From: Ruegeria marisrubri
GTDB lineage: Bacteria > Pseudomonadota > Alphaproteobacteria > Rhodobacterales > Rhodobacteraceae
Direction: 5' to 3'
Length of the DNA stretch: 64,000 bases
Assembly (NCBI RefSeq): GCF_001507595.1
Contig: NZ_LQBQ01000034.1
Span: 62,001 to 126,000 of the forward strand
Under the pieces are notes generated by a model. The model was not told the DNA's origin, did not search any database, and worked only from the letters and a program-made list of their open reading frames with translations. Position 1 is the first letter of the stretch; every line of letters starts with the position of its first letter. Shown piece by piece: positions 45,276 through 54,166 of the stretch. The translations under genes were made by a program, and so were the position numbers.

Positions 45276-46961
45276 TCAGGAATGTTCCTCGGCCGCCGTG
45301 GCCGCCAGCGCCCGGTTGTAGGCCTTGAGCGCGTCTATGTGATAGAGCGCCCCGACCAGATCCTCGGCCCCGTCTTCGTCCCGCACCACCACCGGGATGC
45401 AGGGAATGTCATCCCGGTCGAAATAGGGCATGGCGGCCTCGAGCGTGGCGCTGGCCTCGATGCAAAGCCCTTGGTCGGCCAGGGCTTGCGCCTCTTCCCG
45501 CGAGATGCAGCGCGCGCTTCCGATGGGGCGCATGACCGCCCCGGCGCGCAGCATGGCCAGCAGATAGGCCTGCGGACCGGCGGCCAGATGCACGTTTTTC
45601 CGCTCGAGCTGCGTGAGGAAGAACGAGCGGTCGACCAGCCGCGAGGCCAATGCGGTGGACATCGACACCGAGACCATCACCGCGAGGCCGATCTGCCAGT
45701 CTCCGGTCAGTTCGAAAACGATCAGGGTCGTCGAGATCGGCGCGCCGAGCACGGCGGCGGCGACGGCCCCCATGCCCGCGAAGGCATATAGGGTATGGGT
45801 GCCGGACACGTCGGGCAGAATGCCGGTGGCGATGAGGCCGAAGGCCAGGCCGGTCAGCGCGCCGATCATGAGAGACGGGGAAAAGACGCCGCCGCCCATG
45901 CGCCCGCCCATGGTGATCGCCAGCGCCACGGTCTTGACGATGGCGAACAGGATGGCGGTGGTCAGCAGCAGGTCGCCGCTGAGGGCGCGGAGCGTGGTTT
46001 CGTAGCCCACCCCGATGATATGCGGGAACCAGACGGCGATCATCCCCAGCATGGCCCCCGAGATCGCCGGGCGCAGCCAGCGGGGCAGCGACAGGCGCGA
46101 CTGGATGTGGTTGCCGATATCCTCGGCGAAGAAAATCGAGCGCATCTGAAGTGCTGCGACGATGCCGCAGACCAGCCCGAGGATCAGAAAGGCCGGCAGT
46201 TCGACATAGAATTGCAGCGCCCCCGGGGTCTCGAGCGTGAACTCGGTCACGTCGCCATATTCCAGCCGGTTGATGACCGTGCCCGCCACGGCGGCGATGA
46301 CGATGGGCGCAAAGGCGTGCATGGCGAAGTGGCGCAGCACCACCTCGAGCGCAAAGAGCGCCCCCGCGATCGGCGCGTTGAAGCTGGCCGAGACGGCCGC
46401 CGCCACGGCGCAGCCCAGCAGGTCGCGCCCGGTGATGCCGTCGGCGTTGATCCGGCGGCAGACCCAGGTCGAGATCACGCCGGCCATATGCACCACCGGC
46501 CCTTCGCGCCCGGACGAGCCGCCGGAGCTGAGGGTGATGAGCGAAGCGAACATCGAGGCGATGCCGGCCTTGACCTCGACCCGGCCATCCGTCATCGCCG
46601 CGCCCTCGATCACGTCGGCGACCGAGCGGACTTTGCCGTCATCGGTGAACAGGTGCAGGACCACGCCGACGATCAACCCGCCGGTGATCGGAATGATCAA
46701 GAGCCAGTACCACGGGAGTTGTTCGGCGAAGCTGTGCAGGAAGTGGACATCCTGGGTGCCGTAGAGGCTGGCCTGAAGGGCGGCGATGCCCTTGCGGAAG
46801 AACAGGGCACCAAAGCCGGCGGCGATCCCGATGGCAAGGGCGATGAACCAGAACTGGATCTGGCTGGGCCCCCGGCGGCGGATGACCCGCAGGGCGTCCT
46901 TGAGTTGGGCCAGAGCCTGGTTGAACTGCGTGCGCAGGACGGTTCGGGTGGGGTGCGTCAT
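45276..46961 (-). CDS. Canonical ClC chloride channel/transporter with C-terminal CBS-like domain
   Basis: 561 aa ClC family protein. Selectivity motifs are present: LSSGGSSGREGPVV with the gating Glu (about residue 150), GGRMGGGVFSPSLM, and the late TTLIVFELTGD helix. About 110 residues after the last helix resemble CBS sequence (CISREEAQALADQG; DDIPCIPVVVRDEDG). Probably an H+/Cl- antiporter or a chloride channel; the two classes cannot be told apart without detailed residue comparison. Last gene on the minus strand before the DUF427 gene; recN lies upstream with a hairpin in the 101-bp gap. Confidence 0.92.
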   Translation of the reverse strand: MTHPTRTVLRTQFNQALAQLKDALRVIRRRGPSQIQFWFIALAIGIAAGFGALFFRKGIAALQASLYGTQDVHFLHSFAEQLPWYWLLIIPITGGLIVGVVLHLFTDDGKVRSVADVIEGAAMTDGRVEVKAGIASMFASLITLSSGGSSGREGPVVHMAGVISTWVCRRINADGITGRDLLGCAVAAAVSASFNAPIAGALFALEVVLRHFAMHAFAPIVIAAVAGTVINRLEYGDVTEFTLETPGALQFYVELPAFLILGLVCGIVAALQMRSIFFAEDIGNHIQSRLSLPRWLRPAISGAMLGMIAVWFPHIIGVGYETTLRALSGDLLLTTAILFAIVKTVALAITMGGRMGGGVFSPSLMIGALTGLAFGLIATGILPDVSGTHTLYAFAGMGAVAAAVLGAPISTTLIVFELTGDWQIGLAVMVSVSMSTALASRLVDRSFFLTQLERKNVHLAAGPQAYLLAMLRAGAVMRPIGSARCISREEAQALADQGLCIEASATLEAAMPYFDRDDIPCIPVVVRDEDGAEDLVGALYHIDALKAYNRALAATAAEEHS

Positions 46962-47013
46962 CTCGTGCCTTGGGTGGTGCCGTATCCCTTAGTAAGCCAC
47001 ACCACCCAAACAG

Positions 47014-47060
47014 AAAAGGCGCTTCGCGACAGCCCGGCCGGGGCGTTGCGGCAAAGCGCC
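47014..47060 (-). terminator. Probable terminator of recN
   Basis: AAGCGCC (47054-47060) pairs with GGCGCTT (47018-47024) across an inner GC-rich region that also folds. The A-run 47014-47017 reads TTTT on the minus strand. The short T-run and large loop make it only a moderate candidate. Confidence 0.5.
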
Positions 47061-47062
47061 CC

Positions 47063-48712
47063 TCAGGCGCCCAGCAGGGCGCGGGCGGCGGCGCGGGCCT
47101 CGTCGGTGATGGTGTCGCCCGAAACCATGCGGGCGATTTCGTCCACGCGCTCGTCCGGGTCAAGCGGCGTGACTGTCGAGAGGGTCTGCCCGTCGGACAC
47201 CTGTTTCTGCACCCGCCAGTGATGCGCCGCGCGGGCGGCGACCTGTGGCGAGTGCGTCACCACCAGCACCTGACCGCCCTGCGCCAGCGCCGCCAGCCGA
47301 CGGCCGACGGCATCCGCCGTGGCGCCGCCGACGCCGCGGTCGATCTCGTCGAAGATCATGGTGCGGCTGCTGTCATCGCCCCTCAGGCAGACCTTGAGCG
47401 CCAGCAGGAAGCGGCTGAGCTCGCCCCCCGAGGCGATCTTGTTGAGGGGACCCGCGGGCGCGCCCGGGTTGGTGGCCACGGTGAAGGCCACCGCATCGCG
47501 CCCCTCGGGGCCGGGCTCGGCCTGGGTCATGGAGGTTTCGAACACCGCGCGCTCCATCTTGAGCGGGGCCAGTTCCTGCATCACCGCCTTGTCCAGACGC
47601 CCGGCGGCCTCGGCGCGGGCGGCGGTCAGGGCGCGGGCGGCGGCGTCATAGGCGGCCTCGGCCCTGGTCAGTGTCGCGCGGCGGTCGGCAAGATCGGCGT
47701 CGCCGGCCTCGAGCTGGTTCAGCCGCGTGCGCAGCGTCTCGGCAAAGCCGCCCAGTTCGTCGGGGGCCACGTCATGTTTCCGGGCCAGCGCGCGGATGGC
47801 AAAGAGCCGTTCCTCGGTCTGTTCCAGTTCGGCGGGGTTGAAGTCGAGCGCCTCGAGACAGGCAGCGACGCCATCCTGCGCCTCGCCCAGTTCGATCAGG
47901 GCGCGGCCAAGTGCTGCGATCGGCTCGTCCAGCTGGTCACCGGCCTTGTCGGACACGCCTTCGAGCCAGCGCAGGGCATCGCCCATCGCGCCCTCGGCCC
48001 CCTCGCCGCCCAGCAGCGCAAAGGCGCGGGCCACGTCGTCGCGGATGCGCTCGGCCCCCTGCATCATGCGGCGGCGGGCGTCGAGTTCGGCGTCCTCGCT
48101 CGGCTGCGGGTCCAGCTGGTCGAGCTCGGCCACCGCGTGGCGCAGGAAATCCTCTTCGGCGCGGACGGCGGCCAAGGCCGCCTCGGCCTGTTCCAGATCC
48201 TTGCGCGCGCGGCTGAGGTCGGCCCAGGCGGCGCGGGTTTCGGAGACGGCGCCCTCGAGCCCGGCAAAGGTGTCGAGCATGGCCCTGTGGCCGCGTGGGT
48301 TCAGCAGGCCGCGGTCGTCATGCTGGCCGTGCAGCTCCACCAGGGTATCCGAGAGCGCCCGCAGCACCTCGCCCGAGCAGCGCCGGTCGTTGACCCAGGC
48401 GGTCTTGCGCCCGTCCGACGTGTTCACCCGGCGCAGGATCAGTTCCTCGGAGGACGGGATCCCGGCCTCGTCCAGAATCGCGTGGGCGGGGTGATCGGGG
48501 GACAGTTCGAACTCGGCCACGACCTCGCCCTGCTTGGCGCCCTGCCGCACCAGCTCGGCCCGGCCGCGCCAACCCAGCACGAAGCCCAGCGAATCCAGCA
48601 GGATCGACTTGCCCGCGCCGGTTTCGCCCGTCAGCACGTTCAGACCCGGCTGAAACGCAAGCTCCAGCCGGTCGATGATCAACATGTCCCGGATATCAAG
48701 CGCGCGCAGCAT
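47063..48712 (-). CDS. recN: DNA repair protein RecN
   Basis: 549 aa SMC-like ATPase acting early in double-strand break repair. Walker A is GETGAGKS (29-36). Long coiled-coil segments fill the middle (Ala/Glu/Arg-rich, about 160-370). The signature ASGGELSRF lies near residue 450 and Walker B MIFDEIDRGVGG follows. It starts 21 bp after the bamD stop, so it shares the lpxC-bamD-recN transcript typical of the group. No LexA-type operator was noticed immediately upstream, consistent with co-transcription. Confidence 0.95.
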   Translation of the reverse strand: MLRALDIRDMLIIDRLELAFQPGLNVLTGETGAGKSILLDSLGFVLGWRGRAELVRQGAKQGEVVAEFELSPDHPAHAILDEAGIPSSEELILRRVNTSDGRKTAWVNDRRCSGEVLRALSDTLVELHGQHDDRGLLNPRGHRAMLDTFAGLEGAVSETRAAWADLSRARKDLEQAEAALAAVRAEEDFLRHAVAELDQLDPQPSEDAELDARRRMMQGAERIRDDVARAFALLGGEGAEGAMGDALRWLEGVSDKAGDQLDEPIAALGRALIELGEAQDGVAACLEALDFNPAELEQTEERLFAIRALARKHDVAPDELGGFAETLRTRLNQLEAGDADLADRRATLTRAEAAYDAAARALTAARAEAAGRLDKAVMQELAPLKMERAVFETSMTQAEPGPEGRDAVAFTVATNPGAPAGPLNKIASGGELSRFLLALKVCLRGDDSSRTMIFDEIDRGVGGATADAVGRRLAALAQGGQVLVVTHSPQVAARAAHHWRVQKQVSDGQTLSTVTPLDPDERVDEIARMVSGDTITDEARAAARALLGA

Positions 48713-48733
48713 GAGACGTGGTGCCCACCCGGC

Positions 48734-49609
48734 TCAGAGCCACTGCCCCTTGATCGACTGGCGGTAGATCTGGCTGAGCCAGTTGTTGCCGCTGTCCTTG
48801 AGTTCGAGCCCGCGCGAAGTCAGCAGCTTGTAGCTTGCGTCATACCATTCCGACGACCGGTAGTTGTAGCCCAGGATGGCGCCGGCGGTCTGTGCCTCGG
48901 CCACCAGCCCCAGCGACAGGTAGGCCTCGACCAGACGGTGCAGCGCCTCGGCGGTGTGGGTCGTGGTCTGGAAATCCTCGACCACCACCCGGAAGCGGTT
49001 GATCGCGGCGGTGTAGTGCTGGCGGCGCAGGTAGTAGCGGCCGATCTCCATTTCCTTGGCGGCGAGATGGTCGAAGGCCAGGTCGAATTTCAGGATCGCC
49101 GAGGTGGCATATTCGCTGTCGGGATAGACCTCGATCACGGTGCGCAGCGCCTGCAGCGCCTGGAAGGTCAGGCCCTGGTCGCGTCCGACCTCGTCGATCT
49201 GGTCATAATAGCTGAGCGCAAGAAGATACTGGGCATAGGCGGCGTCCTCGTCCGTCGGGTAGAAGTCGATGTAACGCTGCGCCGCGGCCCGGCTTTCTTC
49301 GTAGTTCTTGCCGGAATGATGGGAGAAGGCCTGCATGATCAGCGCGCGCTTGGCCCAGTCGGAATAGGGGTAGAGACGCTCGACCTCGGAGAAGTACCAG
49401 GCCGCGTCATCGGTGCGATTCTGCGCCAGTTCGTATTCACCGCGCTGATAGATCTGCTCGGGCGTGAAGGTCTCGAGATTCTGCGTGCGGTCCGCCGCCG
49501 AGCTGAACAGCCCACCACCGCCACCACCGCTGCATGCCGTCAAAGTAGCCGTCAGAAGAATCGCAACCGCAAATCTGACTGCCGCTTTGCTGCCAACCAT
49601 ACCGCCCAT
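48734..49609 (-). CDS. bamD: Outer membrane assembly lipoprotein BamD
   Basis: 291 aa lipoprotein of the Bam complex that inserts beta-barrel proteins in the outer membrane. The signal peptide ends in the lipobox LTAC, with lipidated Cys26 followed by a Gly-rich linker. The mature part is a run of tetratricopeptide-type repeats (YQRGEYELAQNRTDDAAWYF; YPYSDWAKRAL; YPTDEDAAYAQYL). Start is ATG 49609; another Met three codons later is possible. It lies between lpxC (115 bp upstream) and recN (21 bp downstream), the conserved order. Confidence 0.94.
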   Translation of the reverse strand: MGGMVGSKAAVRFAVAILLTATLTACSGGGGGGLFSSAADRTQNLETFTPEQIYQRGEYELAQNRTDDAAWYFSEVERLYPYSDWAKRALIMQAFSHHSGKNYEESRAAAQRYIDFYPTDEDAAYAQYLLALSYYDQIDEVGRDQGLTFQALQALRTVIEVYPDSEYATSAILKFDLAFDHLAAKEMEIGRYYLRRQHYTAAINRFRVVVEDFQTTTHTAEALHRLVEAYLSLGLVAEAQTAGAILGYNYRSSEWYDASYKLLTSRGLELKDSGNNWLSQIYRQSIKGQWL

Positions 49610-49724
49610 CCTTGCTTTTCCGTCTGCGGGTTAATCCCGGATCGGGTTTCGGTCTAGCATAGAAAATTGCGGGGCAAAACGCCTTATCAACACCGCCGGC
49701 AACTACTGATCGGTGTGGAAACGC

Positions 49725-50657
49725 CTAGGCAACAGCAGGAATTTCGCCCAAGGCCAGCCCCTGCCCCGGCAGACGGGCTGCCTGTTCGGGCGTGCACAGG
49801 ACCGGGCGAACCGCACCGGGCGTTTCGAACAGCTTGCGCAGCAGCGTGTTGGTCATGGAATGGCCGGATTTCTCGCCGACATAGCGGCCCAGGATCGGGC
49901 CGCCGGCCAGATAGAGATCGCCCAGCGCGTCGAGCATCTTGTGGCGCACGGCCTCGTCCTCGCGGCGGAACCCGCCGGGGGTGAGAATCTCGTCATCCTG
50001 AACCACGACGGCATTGTCGAGCGTTCCGCCCAGGGCCAGGCCGTTTTCGCGCATCGCCTCGACATCCGCGCGGCGGCAGAAGGTGCGGCAGTCGCTCAGC
50101 TCGCGGGCGAAGGTGCCGTTGCGCATGTCCAGAACCATGCTCTGCCGGCCGATCGCGGCATCTTCGAAATCGATGTGGAACTCGATTTCCATGCTGTCGG
50201 CAGGCAGCAGCGAGGCGCGCGCGCCCTCGCGCTCGACCGTCACCGGCTTGAGCACCTGATAGGCCAGAACCGAGGCGGACTGCTGGCGCACGCCACGGCT
50301 CATGATGCCGCGCACGAATTCGACCGACGAGCCGTCCATGATCGGAACCTCGGGGCCGTCGATCTCGATCAGGGCGTTATGCACGCCACATCCGGCCAGC
50401 GCGGCCATGATGTGTTCGACCGTCGAGACCGAGACTCCGGCTTCGTTGACAAGACGGGTACACAGCGGCGTGCGTTCGACCATGTCGTAGACGGCCGGGA
50501 TCAGACCATTGCCAAGCTCGATATCGGTCCGCTTGAACCAGATCCCGTGGCCGGCCGCGGCCGGATGCAGGACCATCGTGGCGGGCTTGCCGCTATGCAG
50601 GCCGACGCCCTTGAAGGTAACCGGGGATTTGAGCGTATGTTGCAAGGTCTGTCTCAT
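49725..50657 (-). CDS. lpxC: UDP-3-O-acyl-N-acetylglucosamine deacetylase
   Basis: 310 aa zinc deacetylase catalysing the committed step of lipid A synthesis. Zinc ligands and surroundings: STVEHIMAAL (His82), HKMLDALGDLYL (His and Asp), and KSGHSMTN (catalytic His). N-terminal KGVGLHSG is diagnostic. The ATG at 50657 matches the family start; the frame is open 34 codons further but without homology. No strong ribosome site is seen. A terminator upstream (ftsZ) shows it has a separate promoter in the 200-bp gap. Confidence 0.96.
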   Translation of the reverse strand: MRQTLQHTLKSPVTFKGVGLHSGKPATMVLHPAAAGHGIWFKRTDIELGNGLIPAVYDMVERTPLCTRLVNEAGVSVSTVEHIMAALAGCGVHNALIEIDGPEVPIMDGSSVEFVRGIMSRGVRQQSASVLAYQVLKPVTVEREGARASLLPADSMEIEFHIDFEDAAIGRQSMVLDMRNGTFARELSDCRTFCRRADVEAMRENGLALGGTLDNAVVVQDDEILTPGGFRREDEAVRHKMLDALGDLYLAGGPILGRYVGEKSGHSMTNTLLRKLFETPGAVRPVLCTPEQAARLPGQGLALGEIPAVA

Positions 50658-50803
50658 CGAACCGTGTCCGACCTCTCGGGGCCGTGTTGCGAAATCAGGT
50701 AAGTTACGCGCGCGCCAGGCACAATTCACTCTTTGTAACCGTTTGAAACATGGTGCCAACAGGTCGGCAAAACCCTGCTCATTGGGCGAAAAGGCGCTGA
50801 TTC

Positions 50804-50834
50804 AAAAGGAAAAAGGGCCGCCGGATGGCGACCC
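50804..50834 (-). terminator. Rho-independent terminator of ftsZ
   Basis: GGGCCGCC (50815-50822) pairs with GGCGACCC (50827-50834), 8 bp with one G-T pair and a 4-base loop. On the minus strand the stem is followed by TTTTTCCTTTT (complement of 50804-50814). Confidence 0.8.
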
Positions 50835-50858
50835 CCGTGAGTGGATTTGTTACCGCTG

Positions 50859-52484
50859 TCAGTTGGCCTGACGCCGCAGGAAGGCGGGAATTTCAATGCG
50901 GTCCTGTTCCGGATCACCGTCGTCATGCGCGGGTGCCGTGGCGTCATGCTGGCGCAGCGGAGGCTGTTGGCGCACCGGCTGCGACGGGGTGTCCGTGGCG
51001 TGTCCGGTCATGCGGTCGATCAACCGGTTGAAGCCGAAACGCGGCTTTTCCTGCACCGGCTGGGGCCGGGTCGGCTCGGCCGATGCGGCCGGTTGTGGTT
51101 GCGAGTTCGGCACGTTCTGGACGGCGGCCTGCAGCTTTTGCAGTGTCTCCGGGGTCGGGGTTCCGGGGGACGACCGGCTCGGCGCCACGAAGGTTTCCGC
51201 CGGGGTCTCGAACGTATCGGCCTGCGGCTCGAAGGCGGCGACCTGCGGCTGATATGCCGGGGGCGGAAGATCGTCGTCGGCCATGGCCTCGGCCTCGTGC
51301 CCGTAGGCGTGCGCTTCGGGCTGCTGGGCCACCTGGGGCGCTTCGGCCGTGTCGATTCCTTCGAACAGCGAAGGTTCACGCTCTGCTGCGACGACCGGCT
51401 CGGCCACGGGTTCGGCGGCCGGAGCCGGGGTCGGTTCCGGTGCGGGTTCCGCTGCGGCTTCGTTCCGGCCCAGCGGGGCCGACAGGGGGCGGCGCGGGAT
51501 TTCGCCCTGCTGCCCCTGAGAGGCGTCGATGCCGGTGGCGACGACCGAGACGCGCATGGTGCCCTGCATGTCGGGGTCCAGCGTCGAGCCGACGATGATG
51601 TTGGCGTCGGGGTCCACCTCTTCGCGGATGCGGTTGGCGGCTTCGTCCAGTTCGAACAGGGTCAGGTCGTGGCTGCCGGTGATGTTGATCAGCACGCCCT
51701 TGGCGCCCTTGAGGCTGATCTCGTCCAGCAGCGGGTTGGCGATGGCCTTTTCGGCGGCCTGGATGGCGCGGTCTTCGCCATCGGCCTCGCCGGTGCCCAT
51801 CATGGCCTTGCCCATCTCGTCCATCACCGCGCGGACGTCGGCGAAATCGAGGTTGATCAGGCCCGGACGCACCATCAGGTCGGTCACGCCCTTGACGCCC
51901 TGGTAGAGAACGTCGTCGGCCATCGAGAAGGCCTCGGTAAAGGTGGTCTTTTCGTTGGCCAGGCGGAACAGGTTCTGGTTCGGGATGATGATCAGCGTAT
52001 CGACGACCTTTTGCAGCGCCTCGACGCCCTCTTCGGCCTGACGCATGCGCTTGGCGCCCTCGAACTGGAAGGGCTTGGTCACCACGCCCACGGTCAGCAC
52101 GCCCAGTTCACGCGCGGCCTGCGCGATGATCGGCGCGGCCCCGGTGCCGGTGCCGCCACCCATGCCAGCGGTGATGAAGCACATATGCGCGCCCGCAAGA
52201 TGGTCGACGATCTGCTCGATGCTTTCCTCGGCGGCGGCGGCGCCGACCGATGCACGCGCGCCCGCGCCCAGCCCTTCGGTCACCTTGATGCCCAGCTGCA
52301 CCCGCGCCTGTGCGTGGCTTTGCTGCAGCGCCTGCGCGTCGGTGTTGGCGACGACGAAATCCACGCCGTCGAGTTGTTTTTCAATCATGTTGTTGACGGC
52401 ATTGCCGCCTGCCCCGCCAACGCCAAATACCGTGATCCGTGGCTTCAGTTCATCCTGCCCGGGCATCGAAAGATTTAATGTCAT
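50859..52484 (-). CDS. ftsZ: Cell division protein FtsZ
   Basis: 541 aa tubulin-like GTPase forming the division ring. The tubulin signature GGGTGTG is at 109-115, and the T1-T3 loops ([15 protein letters not shown]) are intact. The conserved core ends near residue 325, then a long Pro/Ala/Glu-rich linker of about 190 residues. The C-terminal peptide [10 protein letters not shown] binds FtsA and other partners. The long linker is usual in alphaproteobacteria. It is preceded by a 380-bp gene-free region and followed by its own terminator, so it is transcribed independently of ftsA and lpxC here. Confidence 0.97.
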   Translation of the reverse strand: MTLNLSMPGQDELKPRITVFGVGGAGGNAVNNMIEKQLDGVDFVVANTDAQALQQSHAQARVQLGIKVTEGLGAGARASVGAAAAEESIEQIVDHLAGAHMCFITAGMGGGTGTGAAPIIAQAARELGVLTVGVVTKPFQFEGAKRMRQAEEGVEALQKVVDTLIIIPNQNLFRLANEKTTFTEAFSMADDVLYQGVKGVTDLMVRPGLINLDFADVRAVMDEMGKAMMGTGEADGEDRAIQAAEKAIANPLLDEISLKGAKGVLINITGSHDLTLFELDEAANRIREEVDPDANIIVGSTLDPDMQGTMRVSVVATGIDASQGQQGEIPRRPLSAPLGRNEAAAEPAPEPTPAPAAEPVAEPVVAAEREPSLFEGIDTAEAPQVAQQPEAHAYGHEAEAMADDDLPPPAYQPQVAAFEPQADTFETPAETFVAPSRSSPGTPTPETLQKLQAAVQNVPNSQPQPAASAEPTRPQPVQEKPRFGFNRLIDRMTGHATDTPSQPVRQQPPLRQHDATAPAHDDGDPEQDRIEIPAFLRRQAN

Positions 52485-52864
52485 GCTCTGTCCGCCTGTT
52501 ATATGTCCGCCAATGCGGGATTTTCTTGCCTATCCACCTGCAATCCTACAATCCGAATTGGCAAACGTCACGCCAAAAACGCAAAATTGCCACAAAATAT
52601 GGACGAAAACAGACCCGCGCTTGCAGTATTTCGCCGACTCTGGCAGATGTTGCGGATTGAAGTTAAGACGACACAACACGCCAACGGCCCGCAACGCCGG
52701 GTTGCGGGGTCAGGTCACGTTTCCAAACTGTCAGAAAGCCTGCTCGGCCTTCGGTCTGCACCTCTTGTCCGGGTGCTGCGTCTGACCCTAGCACGGCCTC
52801 TTGATCCTGTCACCGTGCAATCGGGCAAAATGCGCGGCGAAAACCGCCGCACATCGTTGATTTC
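52485..52864. other. 380-bp gene-free region upstream of ftsZ
   Basis: No credible gene. The ftsZ-proximal part is AT-richer than the rest and must contain its promoter (TATAAC on the minus strand about 20 bp before the start is the best -10-like match). A perfect 8-bp hairpin lies at 52688-52708. One GANTC site is visible near 52632. No TTAA-N7-TTAA CtrA site was seen. Confidence 0.55.
52688..52708. repeat. Perfect hairpin in the ftsZ upstream region
   Basis: CCCGCAAC (52688-52695) and GTTGCGGG (52701-52708) form a perfect 8-bp stem with a 5-base loop, about 200 bp before ftsZ and 157 bp after the DUF4242 stop. No T-run on either strand. Confidence 0.6.
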
Positions 52865-53128
52865 TCAGGGTGTCAGGTCCAGCGCCTCGACGATCTGGGT
52901 ATATGGCAGACCGGCGGTGTCGTTGAGCCGCGCCACCTGGGCGGGCGTGTCGCTTTCGAACAGGCACATGCAGCGGCCGTCGCCCGGTGAGAAGGTCGAG
53001 CGGATGTAGCGGATCTGGTCACCGCCCGCACGCATGGTCTCGGCCGTGCCGATTGCGGCCTTCTGGGCGCCTGCGAGGTCTTCCATGCTGATTCCCTTGA
53101 GATTTCTTTCCACCATGAATACCGGCAT
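52865..53128 (-). CDS. DUF4242 family small protein
   Basis: 87 aa DUF4242-like ferredoxin-fold protein (MPVFMVERNLKGI start; FSPGDGRCMCLFES core). Some relatives bind nickel or act as small monooxygenase-like domains; no reaction is assigned. GAGGAG lies upstream of the ATG. It is divergent from a LysR regulator at 53281 across a 152-bp region containing a LysR-type dyad, the usual layout for a regulator and its target. Both genes sit between ftsA and ftsZ. Confidence 0.8.
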   Translation of the reverse strand: MPVFMVERNLKGISMEDLAGAQKAAIGTAETMRAGGDQIRYIRSTFSPGDGRCMCLFESDTPAQVARLNDTAGLPYTQIVEALDLTP

Positions 53129-53206
53129 TTCTTGCTCCTCTCACAAACCGTTTCAGGGAATGCGGGCATTGCAGCAGAACCCGGCGCTTCGGACTACGGG
53201 CGCGCC

Positions 53207-53222
53207 GTTATCATTCGATAAC
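53207..53222. promoter_or_regulatory. LysR-type operator candidate
   Basis: GTTATC-ATTC-GATAAC is a perfect 16-bp palindrome containing a T-N11-A core (TTATCATTCGATAA). It lies between the divergent DUF4242 and lysR starts, the expected place for a LysR recognition site. Confidence 0.65.
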
Positions 53223-53280
53223 TGACGGTTTGGCGCGGGTGTTGTATCCTTGCCCCCGTGGCTTTCGAGGGAGGGTTGCC

Positions 53281-54159
53281 ATGGAGATGTCCCAGATCCG
53301 CTATGTCCTGACCGCGGCGCGGACGCTGAATTTCACCAAGGCGGCCGAGGAATGCGACGTGTCGCAACCGGCGCTGACCAAGGGCATCAAGGCGCTGGAG
53401 GAGGAACTGGGCGCACCGGTGTTTCACCGCGAGGGGCGGCGCATCCTGCTCAGCGAGTTCGGGCGCTCGATGCTGCCGCATCTTGAGCATATCCTCGAAG
53501 AGACCGAGGCCACGCGGGTTCTGGCCCGCAACTTTCGCCTGCTGGAAAAGACGCCGATCCGCCTTGGCGTGATGGCGACGATCGGCCATGTGCGGCTGGC
53601 GCGGTTCCTGGCCGCCTTCAAGCACGACCACCCCGGCATGGAACTGGCGGTCAGGGAGGCACCGGTATCCGAGCTGGAGAGCCTTCTGGCCGAGGACGAG
53701 CTGGACGCGGTGGTGATGACGGCGGGCGACGGCCTCCGGGACAGGTTCCGCGTCCACCCTCTCTATTCCGAGCGCTACGTGGTGGTCCTGCCGCCCGAGC
53801 ACCGGCTGCGGCGCAAGAACGCCATAACGCTGGCCGAGCTTTCGGGGCAGGATTACGTCGACCGGCTGGCCTGCGAGCTGCGCGAAATGGTCATGTCGGT
53901 CTGCGATTCGAAGGGGGTCGAGCTGTATGCCCGGTTCCGCTCGGAACGCGAGGACTGGGTGCAGGCGATGGTTCTGGCCGGGATCGGCTTTGCCTTCATG
54001 CCGGAATATTCGGTGACCCTGCCCGGCCTCGTCCAGCGCCCGCTGACCGAGCCCGAGGTAAGCCGGGAAGTGGCGATGATCACCGTTCCCGGCCGCAGGT
54101 TCTCGCCCCCTGTCGAGGCGATGATGCGCGCGGCCCGAAGCTTTGCCTGGCCGGGCTGA
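53281..54159 (+). CDS. LysR family transcriptional regulator
   Basis: 292 aa. The N-terminal winged helix-turn-helix is clear (MSQIRYVLTAARTLNFTKAA, then QPALTKGIKALEEELGAPVFHR). The periplasmic-binding-protein-like effector domain covers about 90-290. The ATG at 53281 follows GAGGGAGGG; an in-frame upstream Met would include the promoter. It likely controls the divergent DUF4242 gene and itself. It is oriented against the surrounding division genes, and its stop is only 7 bp from the ftsA stop. Confidence 0.92.
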   Translation: MEMSQIRYVLTAARTLNFTKAAEECDVSQPALTKGIKALEEELGAPVFHREGRRILLSEFGRSMLPHLEHILEETEATRVLARNFRLLEKTPIRLGVMATIGHVRLARFLAAFKHDHPGMELAVREAPVSELESLLAEDELDAVVMTAGDGLRDRFRVHPLYSERYVVVLPPEHRLRRKNAITLAELSGQDYVDRLACELREMVMSVCDSKGVELYARFRSEREDWVQAMVLAGIGFAFMPEYSVTLPGLVQRPLTEPEVSREVAMITVPGRRFSPPVEAMMRAARSFAWPG

Positions 54160-54166
54160 ACCATCC

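Noticed and set aside
46970..49657. Long plus-strand frame opposite recN and bamD
   Set aside because: Antisense shadow; recN and bamD on the minus strand have full motifs, lipobox and conserved order.
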